The notes beneath the pieces were generated by a model, which saw only the letters and a program-made list of their open reading frames with translations, had not been told where the DNA came from and made no database searches. 64,000 nucleotides of DNA from the NCBI GenBank assembly GCA_937958995.1, contig CALGAP010000016.1:90788-154787 (forward strand). The letters run 5' to 3'. Within the stretch, counting starts at the first letter, position 1; each line of letters starts with the position of its first letter. The position numbers were made by a program, and so were the translations under genes. Shown here piece after piece: positions 56,062 to 64,000 of this stretch. The DNA is from an uncultured Chitinophagaceae bacterium (lineage in GTDB: Bacteria > Bacteroidota > Bacteroidia > Chitinophagales > Chitinophagaceae).

Positions 56062-57570
56062 ATGATTATAGCACAGAGAATTTTGCCCGGAAGAATGGCT
56101 TTGATTTTTTGCCTGACATTGCAGGTATTGATTGGTTGTAATAAGTCCGACACTGACACAAGCTCCCACTACACTCCGGGACGGGTCAAACCCGAGATCA
56201 CATCTGTCGATCCCTTGAAAGGCATTCCCGGCACCATAGTCACCATCACAGGAAAATATTTTGACCCCAGCCCCTCTCAAAACAAGGTTTACTTTTCGGG
56301 GTCTATCGTTGATGCAGAAATTATAGCGGCCGGGGCGGACGAACTGAAAGTGAAAGTGCCCGCAGACGCGGCAACAGGACACATCGTCGTTAAAGTGGGC
56401 AGCCTGGGCGACACATCGGCGATGCAATTTACCGTGGAGCCAGAACCGGCAAGTATCACCAGCTTCACTCCCACCCAGGGACCATTTGGCACAGCGGTTA
56501 CCATTACCGGGAAAAAATTTGGTAGCGATATAAAAGTGTTGATGAATGGTATAGAGGGCAACGTGATTTCAAAGAGCAGTACCCAAATTATATTTAATAT
56601 ACCGGCCAACACCACGCTTACCAGTCATGTGCTCACAGTAGTTTCAGATGGCGACACCCTGCACACGACCAATAAGTTTACCGTCACAGCCAGCGGCCCT
56701 TATGCCACATGGGTCAGCAAGCAGATATCGTTTACCCCAGGCGCCAGTGTGTTTACCAATGGCCTGTCGTTTGTGTATAAGAATAAAATTTACTGGGGCT
56801 TTACCGCCATCAGCTTCTTACAGAACGTGGCCGATTATGTAGTATTTGACCCAAGCCAACCGGCAAATGGATGGGTGCTGCAAAATCATCCTCCCGCCGA
56901 TATGGCGCCGGCCAGGCTGCAGCACGCGGTGGCTCTGGTGCATGATGATAAAGTGTACATAGGTACGGGACTTACTACTGACGCTTCCAATGCATGGTGG
57001 CAATTTGATCCCGAATCCAATACCAGCACACGGCTTACCGATTATCCCGAAGCTACTGCCGGCGCTTTATATTTCGTGGTAAACAATACAATGTATGTTG
57101 GTTTTGGCGGCATCAGCAAATCACTATACCGTTTCGATCCCACCGCCAATAATGGCAGCGGCAACTGGACGCTGGCAGCCACCGGCAATTTCAATTCTTT
57201 GCATACGGGCAACGCATTCGTATTAGGCAATGATGTGTTTATGGGCAGGGCGCTTATTGCCGTGGGACAGGAACGAAAAGCGATCTTCAGATTCAACCAA
57301 CCCAACCAGCTCACGCGCATGACTGATATGCCGGATAACATTCCAATGAATTTTACGCCTACGTTTACCATCGGCAACAAAGGATATTTTGTAGTAAACA
57401 AAAAAGTCTGGGAATACACGCCCGATGCCAACGGCGGCACATGGAGAATGGTGCTTGGCTACGACGATGCGCCGGTTATTCGTCATGTAGCAACCGTAAC
57501 AGTTAATGGAGCAGAGGTAGTGTATGGGTGGAATTCGTCAGGGGATTTGTATGAGTTTAAGATCAATTAG
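56062..57570 (+). CDS. IPT/TIG and Kelch lipoprotein
   Basis: 502 residues, lipobox LIGCNK near residue 30 (ATG 56095 is an alternative start). Two IPT/TIG-like domains (about 45-130 and 135-220; IPGTIVTITGKYF and FGTAVTITGKKFG) are followed by a beta-propeller of Kelch-like units (ARLQHAVALVHDDKVYIGTG, WQFDPESNTSTRLTDYPEA). It is an outer-membrane surface lipoprotein. The function is not known, but similar proteins bind polysaccharides. Confidence 0.82.
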   Translation: MIIAQRILPGRMALIFCLTLQVLIGCNKSDTDTSSHYTPGRVKPEITSVDPLKGIPGTIVTITGKYFDPSPSQNKVYFSGSIVDAEIIAAGADELKVKVPADAATGHIVVKVGSLGDTSAMQFTVEPEPASITSFTPTQGPFGTAVTITGKKFGSDIKVLMNGIEGNVISKSSTQIIFNIPANTTLTSHVLTVVSDGDTLHTTNKFTVTASGPYATWVSKQISFTPGASVFTNGLSFVYKNKIYWGFTAISFLQNVADYVVFDPSQPANGWVLQNHPPADMAPARLQHAVALVHDDKVYIGTGLTTDASNAWWQFDPESNTSTRLTDYPEATAGALYFVVNNTMYVGFGGISKSLYRFDPTANNGSGNWTLAATGNFNSLHTGNAFVLGNDVFMGRALIAVGQERKAIFRFNQPNQLTRMTDMPDNIPMNFTPTFTIGNKGYFVVNKKVWEYTPDANGGTWRMVLGYDDAPVIRHVATVTVNGAEVVYGWNSSGDLYEFKIN

Positions 57571-57591
57571 AAGCCAAAAGGCGGAAACGTG

Positions 57592-60417
57592 TCAGGAACA
57601 CTCATCCGCCAGATGCAGCAAGGAAGCATAGTTTACCCCCACCGCTTCAGACATTGCCATTTCACAAGTCTTGGCCGTGGAGTAATAACCGTCGAATTGC
57701 TGTTGCTTCAGATCCTCCGCCTCTGGCCGGGTAGCTGAATGCGTTAGTTCAGGAAATAAAAACCCACGGTCGCCAGCCATGCCGCAACAACCTGCCTGAA
57801 CCGGAACAGTTACATGCTCAGCCAGGCTTTTTGCCACGGCAACAAACTTAGCTTCCAGGCCCATATGCTGCAGCGAACAAACCGGATGCAAGGCAATGCT
57901 CTTCTTCTTCCGGATTGAAAGGCGGGGAATAATATAATTGGCGAGATATTCGATGCTATCCATAAATTTTATGGCAGACAGCCGGCGCTTATTCTCTTCC
58001 GACAATGCCCAGTCAGCATGTTGCAAAGTGTGCGTACAGGAAGTGATGTCGAGTACCACCGGCAATTTGCCTTCCTTAGTATAGCTCCACAACTGCTCCA
58101 CGGTCTGATTGGCCATGAATGTAAATGCCTTCGTAAAGCCTTTCGATGAAAATGGCTGACCACAACAAAGAGATTGAATATTATCGGGCACGATAAATTG
58201 AACTCCCGCTTTTTCAGATACCGAATAAAAGCTCTCGATAATACTTTTCTTGCCGTCTACTGAAGCACCCATCACGCGCGAGATGCACGTGGGAAAATAA
58301 ACAACTGCCGCATTTACTTCCTGGCTTTTCTTTTTTAATTGCTTCAGATCATTCGAGGTCGCGCGCAGTTGGTTTGACCATAAGGGTATGGAGGGAATAA
58401 TTTTTTTCATACCTCTTGTCAGATTCACCATCGCTTTTTTGCCAAACAAACTATTGATGGTATGGCCCAATGCAAGAGCTATCTTTATCGAAACGCTAAC
58501 AGTGCCGAATCGCTTCGCGGCCAGCATAGCCACCTTATTCGAAAATGCGTTGTGATTTTCTTTTCGCAATCGCTTCACCAGCGAGCCGGTGTTGATATCA
58601 ACCGGGCAGGCTGTAGCGCACAATCCATCTACCGCGCAGGTGTCCAGTCCATCGTATTGATACTGGCGAAGCAATTCTTTGTGCAGCTTTGCATGGCCCG
58701 ATTCTCTCAGCTTCATTAGTTCGCGACGCACAACTATTCTTTGTCTTGGCGTGAGCGTGAGATTACGGCTGGGACAGCGATGCTCACAAAAGCCACATTC
58801 CATGCATTTGTCAACCTCCGTTTCCACTTCAGGCATTTCTTTCAGATGATGGATATGCGCGCGTTTGTCTTCGTTGATGATCACTCCGGGGTTCAGCAGG
58901 TTTTCGGGATCGACTACCTGCTTCAGCGTTTTCATAATTTCATAAATTTCCTCACCCCATTCGGTCTCTACAAAAGGTGCCATATTTCTGCCGGTGCCGT
59001 GCTCGGCTTTCAGCGCACCACCGTATTTCTTTACCACCAGTTCCACCACTTCTTTGATAAACCGGTCGTAGCGCTCTATTTCAGACTGCAGGTTAAAAGT
59101 CTGTGTAACCACAAAATGGATATTACCGTCCTTAGCATGACCGAAAATGATGGCGTTTTCATAACCATGCTTCCTGAAAAGTTGTTGCAGGTCGATAATG
59201 GCATTGCCAAGTTTTTCGATGGGAAAAGCTATGTCTTCGAGAATCACCGACGTGCCGCTGGCCCTGATGGCCCCCACGGAGGGAAACAAGCCTTTGCGCA
59301 CTTTCCAGTATAAAGCCTGCATCACGGCGTCTTCGGTGAACTCAGGTTTGTTTAGTAGGATAAGACTATTGGCATAATGCAAAAACTTATCAATCTTCCG
59401 TCTTACTTCCTCCATACTATTGCCCTGGAACTCCACCAGCAAAGCAGCCGCGGTATCGGGCAAAGTCTTGATGATGGCAGGTAGTCCGGCAATATGCTCC
59501 ACGCTGCGCAGGGAAGCGCGGTCCATCAGTTCCACCGCTTCTGCGCCAGATTCTATCAACGGTACAATGGCCTTGCAGGCTTCAAAAATTTCGGGGAAAT
59601 ATAAAAGCGCCGTGGACTTGCAGGGAAAATCGGGCACGGTCTGCAGCACAGCTTCCGATATAAAAGCCAATGTGCCCTCTGCGCCTATCAGCAGGTGCGC
59701 CAGTATATCCAGCGGATCGGAATGATCGATAAATGCATTGACAGAATAGCCGACTGTATTTTTCGTCTTATATTTCCGGCGAATGAGGTTGCGCAGGTCT
59801 TCGCGGCTGTTGATGCGCTCTCTTAGTGTTTGAAGCGTATTGTAAATCTGCGGGCACTCTTCTTTGAATCGTTTATAGTCATTCTCCACTTCGGTAGAAT
59901 AAGTTTTTCCATTGGGGAGAATAAAACGAATATACTTCGTGGTATGATATGAATTGCGCGAAACGCCGCAGCACATGCCGCTTGCGTTGTTAGAGAGAAT
60001 GCCGCCCATCATGGCCGAATTGATACTGGCCGGGTCGGGACCGATTTTTCGATGATATTTTTTCAAATAAGCATTGGCCACCGCGCCGATTACACCGGGC
60101 TGCACCCTGATTTGTTCCCCTTCGTTTTCTATTTTGAAAGCATTCCAGAATTTGCTGAGGTCAACCAGTATGCCATCGGTCACGGACTGTCCCGACAAGC
60201 TGGTACCCGCGGTGCGGAAGGTAACCGGTATTTTATGCGTATGTAAAAAACGAAAAAGTGCGGTTATTTCTTCTTCCGAGAACGGTTGCACTACTGCTTT
60301 TGGCCGCAGGTAGTAGAAACCCGCATCCGGGGCGTAGGCTGCTACATCAATCAGGCGCGACTTAATCCTGTTCTTTGGTAAAATTGATGCTAAGAGTTGA
60401 TCAATTTCCATAGTCAC
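57592..60417 (-). CDS. FAD- and Fe-S-dependent oxidoreductase (D-lactate/glycolate type)
   Basis: 941 residues, a fusion of GlcD-like and GlcF-like parts. FAD-binding (about 35-215; TFRTAGTSLSGQSVTD), FAD-oxidase C (about 220-500), ferredoxin-like cysteines CMECGFCEHRCP and CAVDGLCATACPV (about 540-620), and CCG domains at the end (CCGQPFSS and CCGMAGDRG). The order matches the single-chain D-lactate dehydrogenases of Bacteroidetes; D-2-hydroxyglutarate or glycolate as substrate is possible. It is convergent with the IPT/Kelch gene. Confidence 0.9.
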   Translation of the reverse strand: MTMEIDQLLASILPKNRIKSRLIDVAAYAPDAGFYYLRPKAVVQPFSEEEITALFRFLHTHKIPVTFRTAGTSLSGQSVTDGILVDLSKFWNAFKIENEGEQIRVQPGVIGAVANAYLKKYHRKIGPDPASINSAMMGGILSNNASGMCCGVSRNSYHTTKYIRFILPNGKTYSTEVENDYKRFKEECPQIYNTLQTLRERINSREDLRNLIRRKYKTKNTVGYSVNAFIDHSDPLDILAHLLIGAEGTLAFISEAVLQTVPDFPCKSTALLYFPEIFEACKAIVPLIESGAEAVELMDRASLRSVEHIAGLPAIIKTLPDTAAALLVEFQGNSMEEVRRKIDKFLHYANSLILLNKPEFTEDAVMQALYWKVRKGLFPSVGAIRASGTSVILEDIAFPIEKLGNAIIDLQQLFRKHGYENAIIFGHAKDGNIHFVVTQTFNLQSEIERYDRFIKEVVELVVKKYGGALKAEHGTGRNMAPFVETEWGEEIYEIMKTLKQVVDPENLLNPGVIINEDKRAHIHHLKEMPEVETEVDKCMECGFCEHRCPSRNLTLTPRQRIVVRRELMKLRESGHAKLHKELLRQYQYDGLDTCAVDGLCATACPVDINTGSLVKRLRKENHNAFSNKVAMLAAKRFGTVSVSIKIALALGHTINSLFGKKAMVNLTRGMKKIIPSIPLWSNQLRATSNDLKQLKKKSQEVNAAVVYFPTCISRVMGASVDGKKSIIESFYSVSEKAGVQFIVPDNIQSLCCGQPFSSKGFTKAFTFMANQTVEQLWSYTKEGKLPVVLDITSCTHTLQHADWALSEENKRRLSAIKFMDSIEYLANYIIPRLSIRKKKSIALHPVCSLQHMGLEAKFVAVAKSLAEHVTVPVQAGCCGMAGDRGFLFPELTHSATRPEAEDLKQQQFDGYYSTAKTCEMAMSEAVGVNYASLLHLADECS

Positions 60418-60746
60418 GCAATGTACTTGAAAATCGCTAGCCGCGGAGGAAGCCTTTTGAAAATTCGCGGAAATTTTTGGTGACGAAGGGATAATTGTAT
60501 CTTCTTTGATATTTCGTATGAATGCCGTTGCGTTGGCTCGTGTAGTGAAGTGAAAGCGCTACCCTTGCACGCGGTGCTGAAAGTGGCTGAGTTGAAGGAA
60601 TGAGGAACGAATGACTGAAACGAAGCGACTGAAGGCACATAGGGGAAAGCAAAAAACATGACAGCCCGACTAGCCCGCTTCTGTCTCCTGATGCAGAGCG
60701 TCTCTGATCCCGAGGATGATTGAACATTAGTATGTTGAAACGGTGT
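60418..60746. other. Intergenic region at the edge of the accessory end
   Basis: 329 bases. Only short chance frames are present. No tRNA, direct repeat or promoter motif was found that would mark an insertion. Confidence 0.5.
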
Positions 60747-61664
60747 TTAGGCATCTTTCTTCAGGGTTTCTTTCATCAGACTTAAAATATATTCTAATTC
60801 AGTATCATCATTCATGTCAATCTCATATTCCCCATATCCGTAATGACCCTTGTTTGACACATTTGAGGCAATTCCTTTTAATTCATTGATTTCTCCCCAC
60901 TTGGCATTTAACCAAATCTTTATATTTTTCTTTTGGAGGTGTAGGTATGTGAAATTCTTTTTGTCCTTTCTGAATGCGATGTATAATTTTTGAGGAACAA
61001 CCTCAATGTCGTCTGCAAGAGTTAAAATTCGATTCCGCAACAACTCATAAAGCTCTTTGAGTTCTTCAGTTGGTTTGACAAGGTGGTCTTCCTCTGTATA
61101 AACCTTTATCTCATCTTGAACTGCTTTCAGTTCCTTGTTTTGTTGGGTAATGGGCTTTATACTCTCCGCTGATTTAGATTTCTTGATTGGTGTTATAGAA
61201 ATGGTTTGGTTTTCAAATCTTTTGACTTCCCAAAGTTCACTAGCAATGTCCTTGAAATTGGTCGATAACTTTTGATTTTGAGTAAAGCTGGTAGATACAA
61301 AAACTACTCTTGTTTGTGACCAATCAACTTCATCTCTTGTGAGCCGCTTTTTTAATGATTCATTGTATTCAATGATAAAATCAGCTTTGTTTTCAAGCAT
61401 CAAACTCAGATAAGTAAAGCCCTGGTCAACTACACTAATGTTTTTATCCTTCTTGTATTCAATAATAATGAAGGCTTTGGATTGGGGGTCAAATGCCAAA
61501 GTATCAATACGTTTATTCTTTATTGAGAACTCAGATTTCACCAACTCCAAGTCCATCACGGTACCAAGGTTTTGTTCAAATATAGATTGAATCTCTCTTT
61601 CCAATTTGAAAGGAGATTCTTTGATTTGAGTTAGTGTTCCTGAATTTAAAGTGTAGATATTCAT
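60747..61664 (-). CDS. PD-(D/E)XK-like protein with DUF5655-type C-terminus
   Basis: 305 residues, AT-rich and lysine-rich compared with the neighbours. The N-terminal half has RIDTLAFDP (D54) and IIIEYKK (E69-x-K71), the D...ExK pattern of PD-(D/E)XK nucleases. The C-terminal part (LRNRILTLADDIEVVPQKLY and KNFTYLHLQKKNIKIWLNAK) resembles the DUF5655 domain, which is often fused to nuclease-like or restriction-related parts. A role in nucleic-acid processing or defence is inferred only. Low GC suggests transfer. Confidence 0.78.
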   Translation of the reverse strand: MNIYTLNSGTLTQIKESPFKLEREIQSIFEQNLGTVMDLELVKSEFSIKNKRIDTLAFDPQSKAFIIIEYKKDKNISVVDQGFTYLSLMLENKADFIIEYNESLKKRLTRDEVDWSQTRVVFVSTSFTQNQKLSTNFKDIASELWEVKRFENQTISITPIKKSKSAESIKPITQQNKELKAVQDEIKVYTEEDHLVKPTEELKELYELLRNRILTLADDIEVVPQKLYIAFRKDKKNFTYLHLQKKNIKIWLNAKWGEINELKGIASNVSNKGHYGYGEYEIDMNDDTELEYILSLMKETLKKDA

Positions 61665-61868
61665 ATCAATTACAGATTTTTAAAAAATGACTTTACATCA
61701 GCAGGAATCCATTTTTTTCAAGATTCTGTCTTAATTCAAGTATGGATTCGAAGTTTGCCAGTATCAAAGGAAATAATAATTACTTCCCGATACAGAAAGT
61801 GTTTTTTATTGATTCACAGCACATTAAACTATGCAAAATACAAATACTAAGCAAATCGAGACATTAAC

Positions 61869-62879
61869 TTATTGCAACTCCCAATGCCCTGACCTATCGC
61901 CACCTACACGTTTTAAAATGCCCTTTTCGCGTAAACTTCTTATATGTTTATCAACGGCAGTGGTACTAATCCCAATATTTTCTGCCATTTCCTTCTTGGA
62001 TATTTTTGGGTTGGCTTTTATCAATTCCACTATTTTTCGTTGACTTTCTACCAACCCATCTACCAACCCATCTACCAACCTATCTACCACCCCACTTTGA
62101 TGAATAAGTTCTTTTGAAACTGGAAACGTCATGCGGATAAAGTTACCCATAAACCGGAAGCATTCCTTTCCATAACTCTCCAAAATCCGGGGCACACCTG
62201 AACCAAGCTGCTCCACCAATTCCAAATCCCTATATACACGCATCAACTCACGATTCCTCGGAATAGAAACCCCATCGAAAAAGTCATCCTCATTTAAACC
62301 CTCCGGCAATGTACCAGCGGAAGTAATTTCGATACGGTCGGCAAAAATCTCAAATTTGGGTGGAACCTCACGGGTAAAGTCGTTGTGCACAATCGAGTTA
62401 ATAATGGCTTCGCGGATTGCTACCGGATTCCAGAGCCGCCGGTCTATGCGTTCCTAAGACGTGATTTGGGTTGCTGTCCTGTTTTCCAATTCGATTTTAT
62501 CCAACACGCTTTTCGTGGCCTTGATAAGCGAACAATAGCCGTATTCATTATTTTCAATGAGGTCAACACGGTTCGTGCCGCGATACTTTGCCACCTTGAT
62601 GGAAACACCGTTTTCATCAGCCAATAGATAAGCTGCATAGTTGAGCGCACCATCTTCGGTAAGCAACTCCAAACTTTTCTTGAACTGGCCATTGAGCGGC
62701 TTCCGTTTTTCCTCGTAATAAATACGAAGCTGCTCAAAAGTCAAATCCTGTCGGTTCGACCGGATTTTGCCGATAGAATTCCGGGTACGGGTAGCGAATA
62801 GTTTATCAATTATCCCCTGCGGCATTGGCTCCGTGTCCACTCCCCCGAAAGTCGGCCATTGAAGGTTAGAGAATTTCTT
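61869..62879 (-). pseudogene. AlbA_2/Schlafen-like DNA-binding gene, broken
   Basis: One frame, cut by TAG at 62454-62456, reads through from NLQWPTFGGVDTEPMPQ to the final winged-helix KSGHWELQ. After the TAG the frame continues RIDRRLWNPVAIREAIINSI and VHNDF, the ATPase-like core of this family (ATP-dependent helicase-type C-terminal domain), then DLELVEQLGSGVPRILESYG and an HTH (IGISTTAVDKHIRSLREKG). The N-terminal AlbA domain is missing: the frame is cut at 62880 where the IS element begins. So both a nonsense mutation and an insertion affect it. Confidence 0.78.
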
Positions 62880-62900
62880 CTAACTTAAATGGTACAACAC

Positions 62901-63191
62901 ATGAAAAAGACACGATTCACCGAGACGCAGATCGTCTCAATCATCAAACAAAATGAAGCCGGTCGCACGGCAAGAGAGCTTGCCCGCGAGCATGGCATCT
63001 CAGAAGCTACACTATACAACTGGAAAGCAAAGTATGGTGGCATGGAGGCCTCAGATGTGAAGCGCATGAAGGAACTGGAAGAAGAGAACAGCCGGCTTAA
63101 ACGTATTGTGGCCAACATGACCCTGGAGATTGATGCGGTTAAAACAGTGCTTGAAAAAAAGTATGGCGGCCTGACGACAAACGGGAAGTAG
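62901..63191 (+). CDS. IS3-family OrfA (HTH subunit)
   Basis: 96 residues from ATG 62901 (ATG 62889 is also possible). Helix-turn-helix in [20 protein letters not shown] and a leucine-zipper-like helix [19 protein letters not shown]. It binds the element ends and is read alone or fused with OrfB by frameshift. Confidence 0.9.
   Translation: MKKTRFTETQIVSIIKQNEAGRTARELAREHGISEATLYNWKAKYGGMEASDVKRMKELEEENSRLKRIVANMTLEIDAVKTVLEKKYGGLTTNGK
63153..63161 (+). promoter_or_regulatory. Programmed -1 frameshift site
   Basis: The A7G run (AAAAAAAG at 63154-63161) is the slippery sequence typical of the family. The OrfB frame is open from just after a TGA at 63152-63154, so it can be entered only by slippage or a weak start. 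Confidence 0.75.
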
Positions 63192-63196
63192 CAGCC

Positions 63197-63982
63197 TTGC
63201 TGGTGGAAGAGAAATTGAGTATTCGTCAGGCCTGCAGACTAGTGAAGCAGCCCAGGTCAGTGATGCAATATCGCAGAAAACCCAAACAGGATGATGAGTT
63301 GATCAGTGCGCTTCAGGAGTTGGTGGATAAACATCCTGCTATTGGATTCTGGAAGTGTTACTATCGGCTCAGAAGAAAAGGTCTCAATTGCAATCACAAG
63401 AGATTATATCGTGTATACAAACTACTTAAGCTTAACATCAGAAGAAGAATGAAGCGCAGACTGCCACAGCGTATAAAACAGCCTTTACTTGTTCCTGTTA
63501 CCACCAATGAATGCTGGAGCATGGATTTTTTAAGCGATAGCCTGGTAGATGGTCGCAGGTTCAGAGTGCTCAACATTATCGATGATGCCAATCGTGAGTC
63601 GTTAGCCGTCGAAGTGGACACATCCTTACCAGCTTTGCGCGTGTTGCGGGTATTGCAACGTCTGATTGAAAACCGGAGCAAACCACAAATGATCCGTGTA
63701 GACAATGGACCCGAATTCATTAGTGATCAGTTGCAGCAATGGTGTGAAGCCAACGACATAAAACTTTTATTCATTCAACCCGGAAAACCTACCCAGAATG
63801 GCTTTGTAGAACGCAACAACGGATCTCTTAGAAAGGAACTGCTCGACGCATACCTGTTCTTCACGTTGCAGGAAGTACAAATAATGGCAGAGGAATGGCA
63901 GAAGGACTACAACGAAGAGCGACCACACGAATCGCTGGGCAACGTTCCACCCGCAGAATATATTCAATCCGTTTCCCTGTGA
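63197..63982 (+). CDS. IS3-family OrfB transposase (DDE)
   Basis: 261 residues if TTG 63197 is counted as the start; it is more likely read as an OrfAB fusion. The catalytic triad is D110 (SMDF), D169 (VDNGPEF) and E205 (GFVERNNG) with a 35-residue D-E gap, an intact DD35E set. It ends with [18 protein letters not shown], typical of the family. The element is probably active or recently active. Confidence 0.92.
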   Translation: MLVEEKLSIRQACRLVKQPRSVMQYRRKPKQDDELISALQELVDKHPAIGFWKCYYRLRRKGLNCNHKRLYRVYKLLKLNIRRRMKRRLPQRIKQPLLVPVTTNECWSMDFLSDSLVDGRRFRVLNIIDDANRESLAVEVDTSLPALRVLRVLQRLIENRSKPQMIRVDNGPEFISDQLQQWCEANDIKLLFIQPGKPTQNGFVERNNGSLRKELLDAYLFFTLQEVQIMAEEWQKDYNEERPHESLGNVPPAEYIQSVSL

Positions 63983-64000
63983 TTACTAAAAACTCAAAAA

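Larger units (their letters stand above)
62860..64000. mobile_element. IS3-family insertion sequence, right end outside window
   Basis: Two consecutive transposase genes with a -1 frameshift site, of the IS3 family and like the IS407 or IS3 subgroup. The left end is near 62860 (TGAAGGTTAGAG), inside the broken AlbA-like gene. The right inverted repeat is not seen before 64000, so the exact ends and target duplication cannot be set. Confidence 0.78.

Noticed and set aside
60418..60746. Attachment site or tRNA gene at the edge of the accessory end
   Set aside because: No tRNA fold and no direct repeat matched to the other side could be found inside the window.

Overview
The window looks like a chromosomal segment of a Bacteroidetes bacterium, most likely Chitinophagaceae or a close relative. 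The support is a type IX secretion (T9SS) sorting tail, three LytS/LytTR kinase-regulator pairs, many SusD-era style lipoproteins with short signal peptides, a TetR-TolC-MFP-RND efflux operon, Bacteroidetes-type -7 boxes (TAnnTTTG) and weak Shine-Dalgarno sites. No rRNA, tRNA or CRISPR array was seen. The assignment rests on protein family recognition, not on a search.

Layout. 1-4.5 kb: an SOS-mutagenesis-type operon (dnaE-like polymerase then dinB), with twin dyad operators and a divergent small HTH-like gene. 4.7-8.8 kb: small proteins, a LytTR two-component pair and a membrane-anchored protein. 9.1-13.4 kb: an MFS exporter, then a lower-GC accessory patch (PPP-type phosphatase, winged-helix protein and AbiEii-like nucleotidyltransferase pair), then a GluQRS-like synthetase. 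13.6-24.8 kb: methyltransferase, two AraC regulators, haloperoxidase-like PAP2 lipoprotein, cupin, MATE pump, two serine hydrolases, a phosphodiesterase-like protein. 24.9-28.1 kb: a 1093-residue propeller/HEAT/cytochrome c lipoprotein. 28.3-34.7 kb: tetR-tolC-mfp-rnd, with a matching operator before tetR and before tolC. 34.9-36.7 kb: second LytTR pair. 37-46 kb: secreted and surface proteins with a third LytTR pair. 47-55 kb: two sigma-54 activator modules, one degenerate (with an OsmC gene) and one intact (three GAF domains, driving an alpha/beta hydrolase and an SDR remnant). 55-60.4 kb: HAD hydrolase, IPT/Kelch lipoprotein, large FAD/Fe-S oxidoreductase. 60.7-64 kb: accessory end with a PD-(D/E)XK/DUF5655-like protein, a broken AlbA/Schlafen-like gene and an IS3-family element running off the edge.

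The most striking pattern is a cluster of damaged genes between 37 and 55 kb: a T9SS protein interrupted by TGA exactly at its sorting tail, a sensor kinase with two in-frame TAG codons, a sigma-54 activator lacking its whole AAA+ domain, an OsmC gene with a frameshift, and an SDR lacking its middle. A sixth broken gene lies at the IS element. Against this, the regulatory DNA is well preserved: three TACGA-N4-TCGTA dyads before the OsmC gene, and a direct/inverted repeat array plus two sigma-54-like promoters before the hydrolase. The best candidates for undescribed biology are these two sigma-54 circuits, the twin-operator control of the mutagenesis operon, and the winged-helix/nucleotidyltransferase pair.
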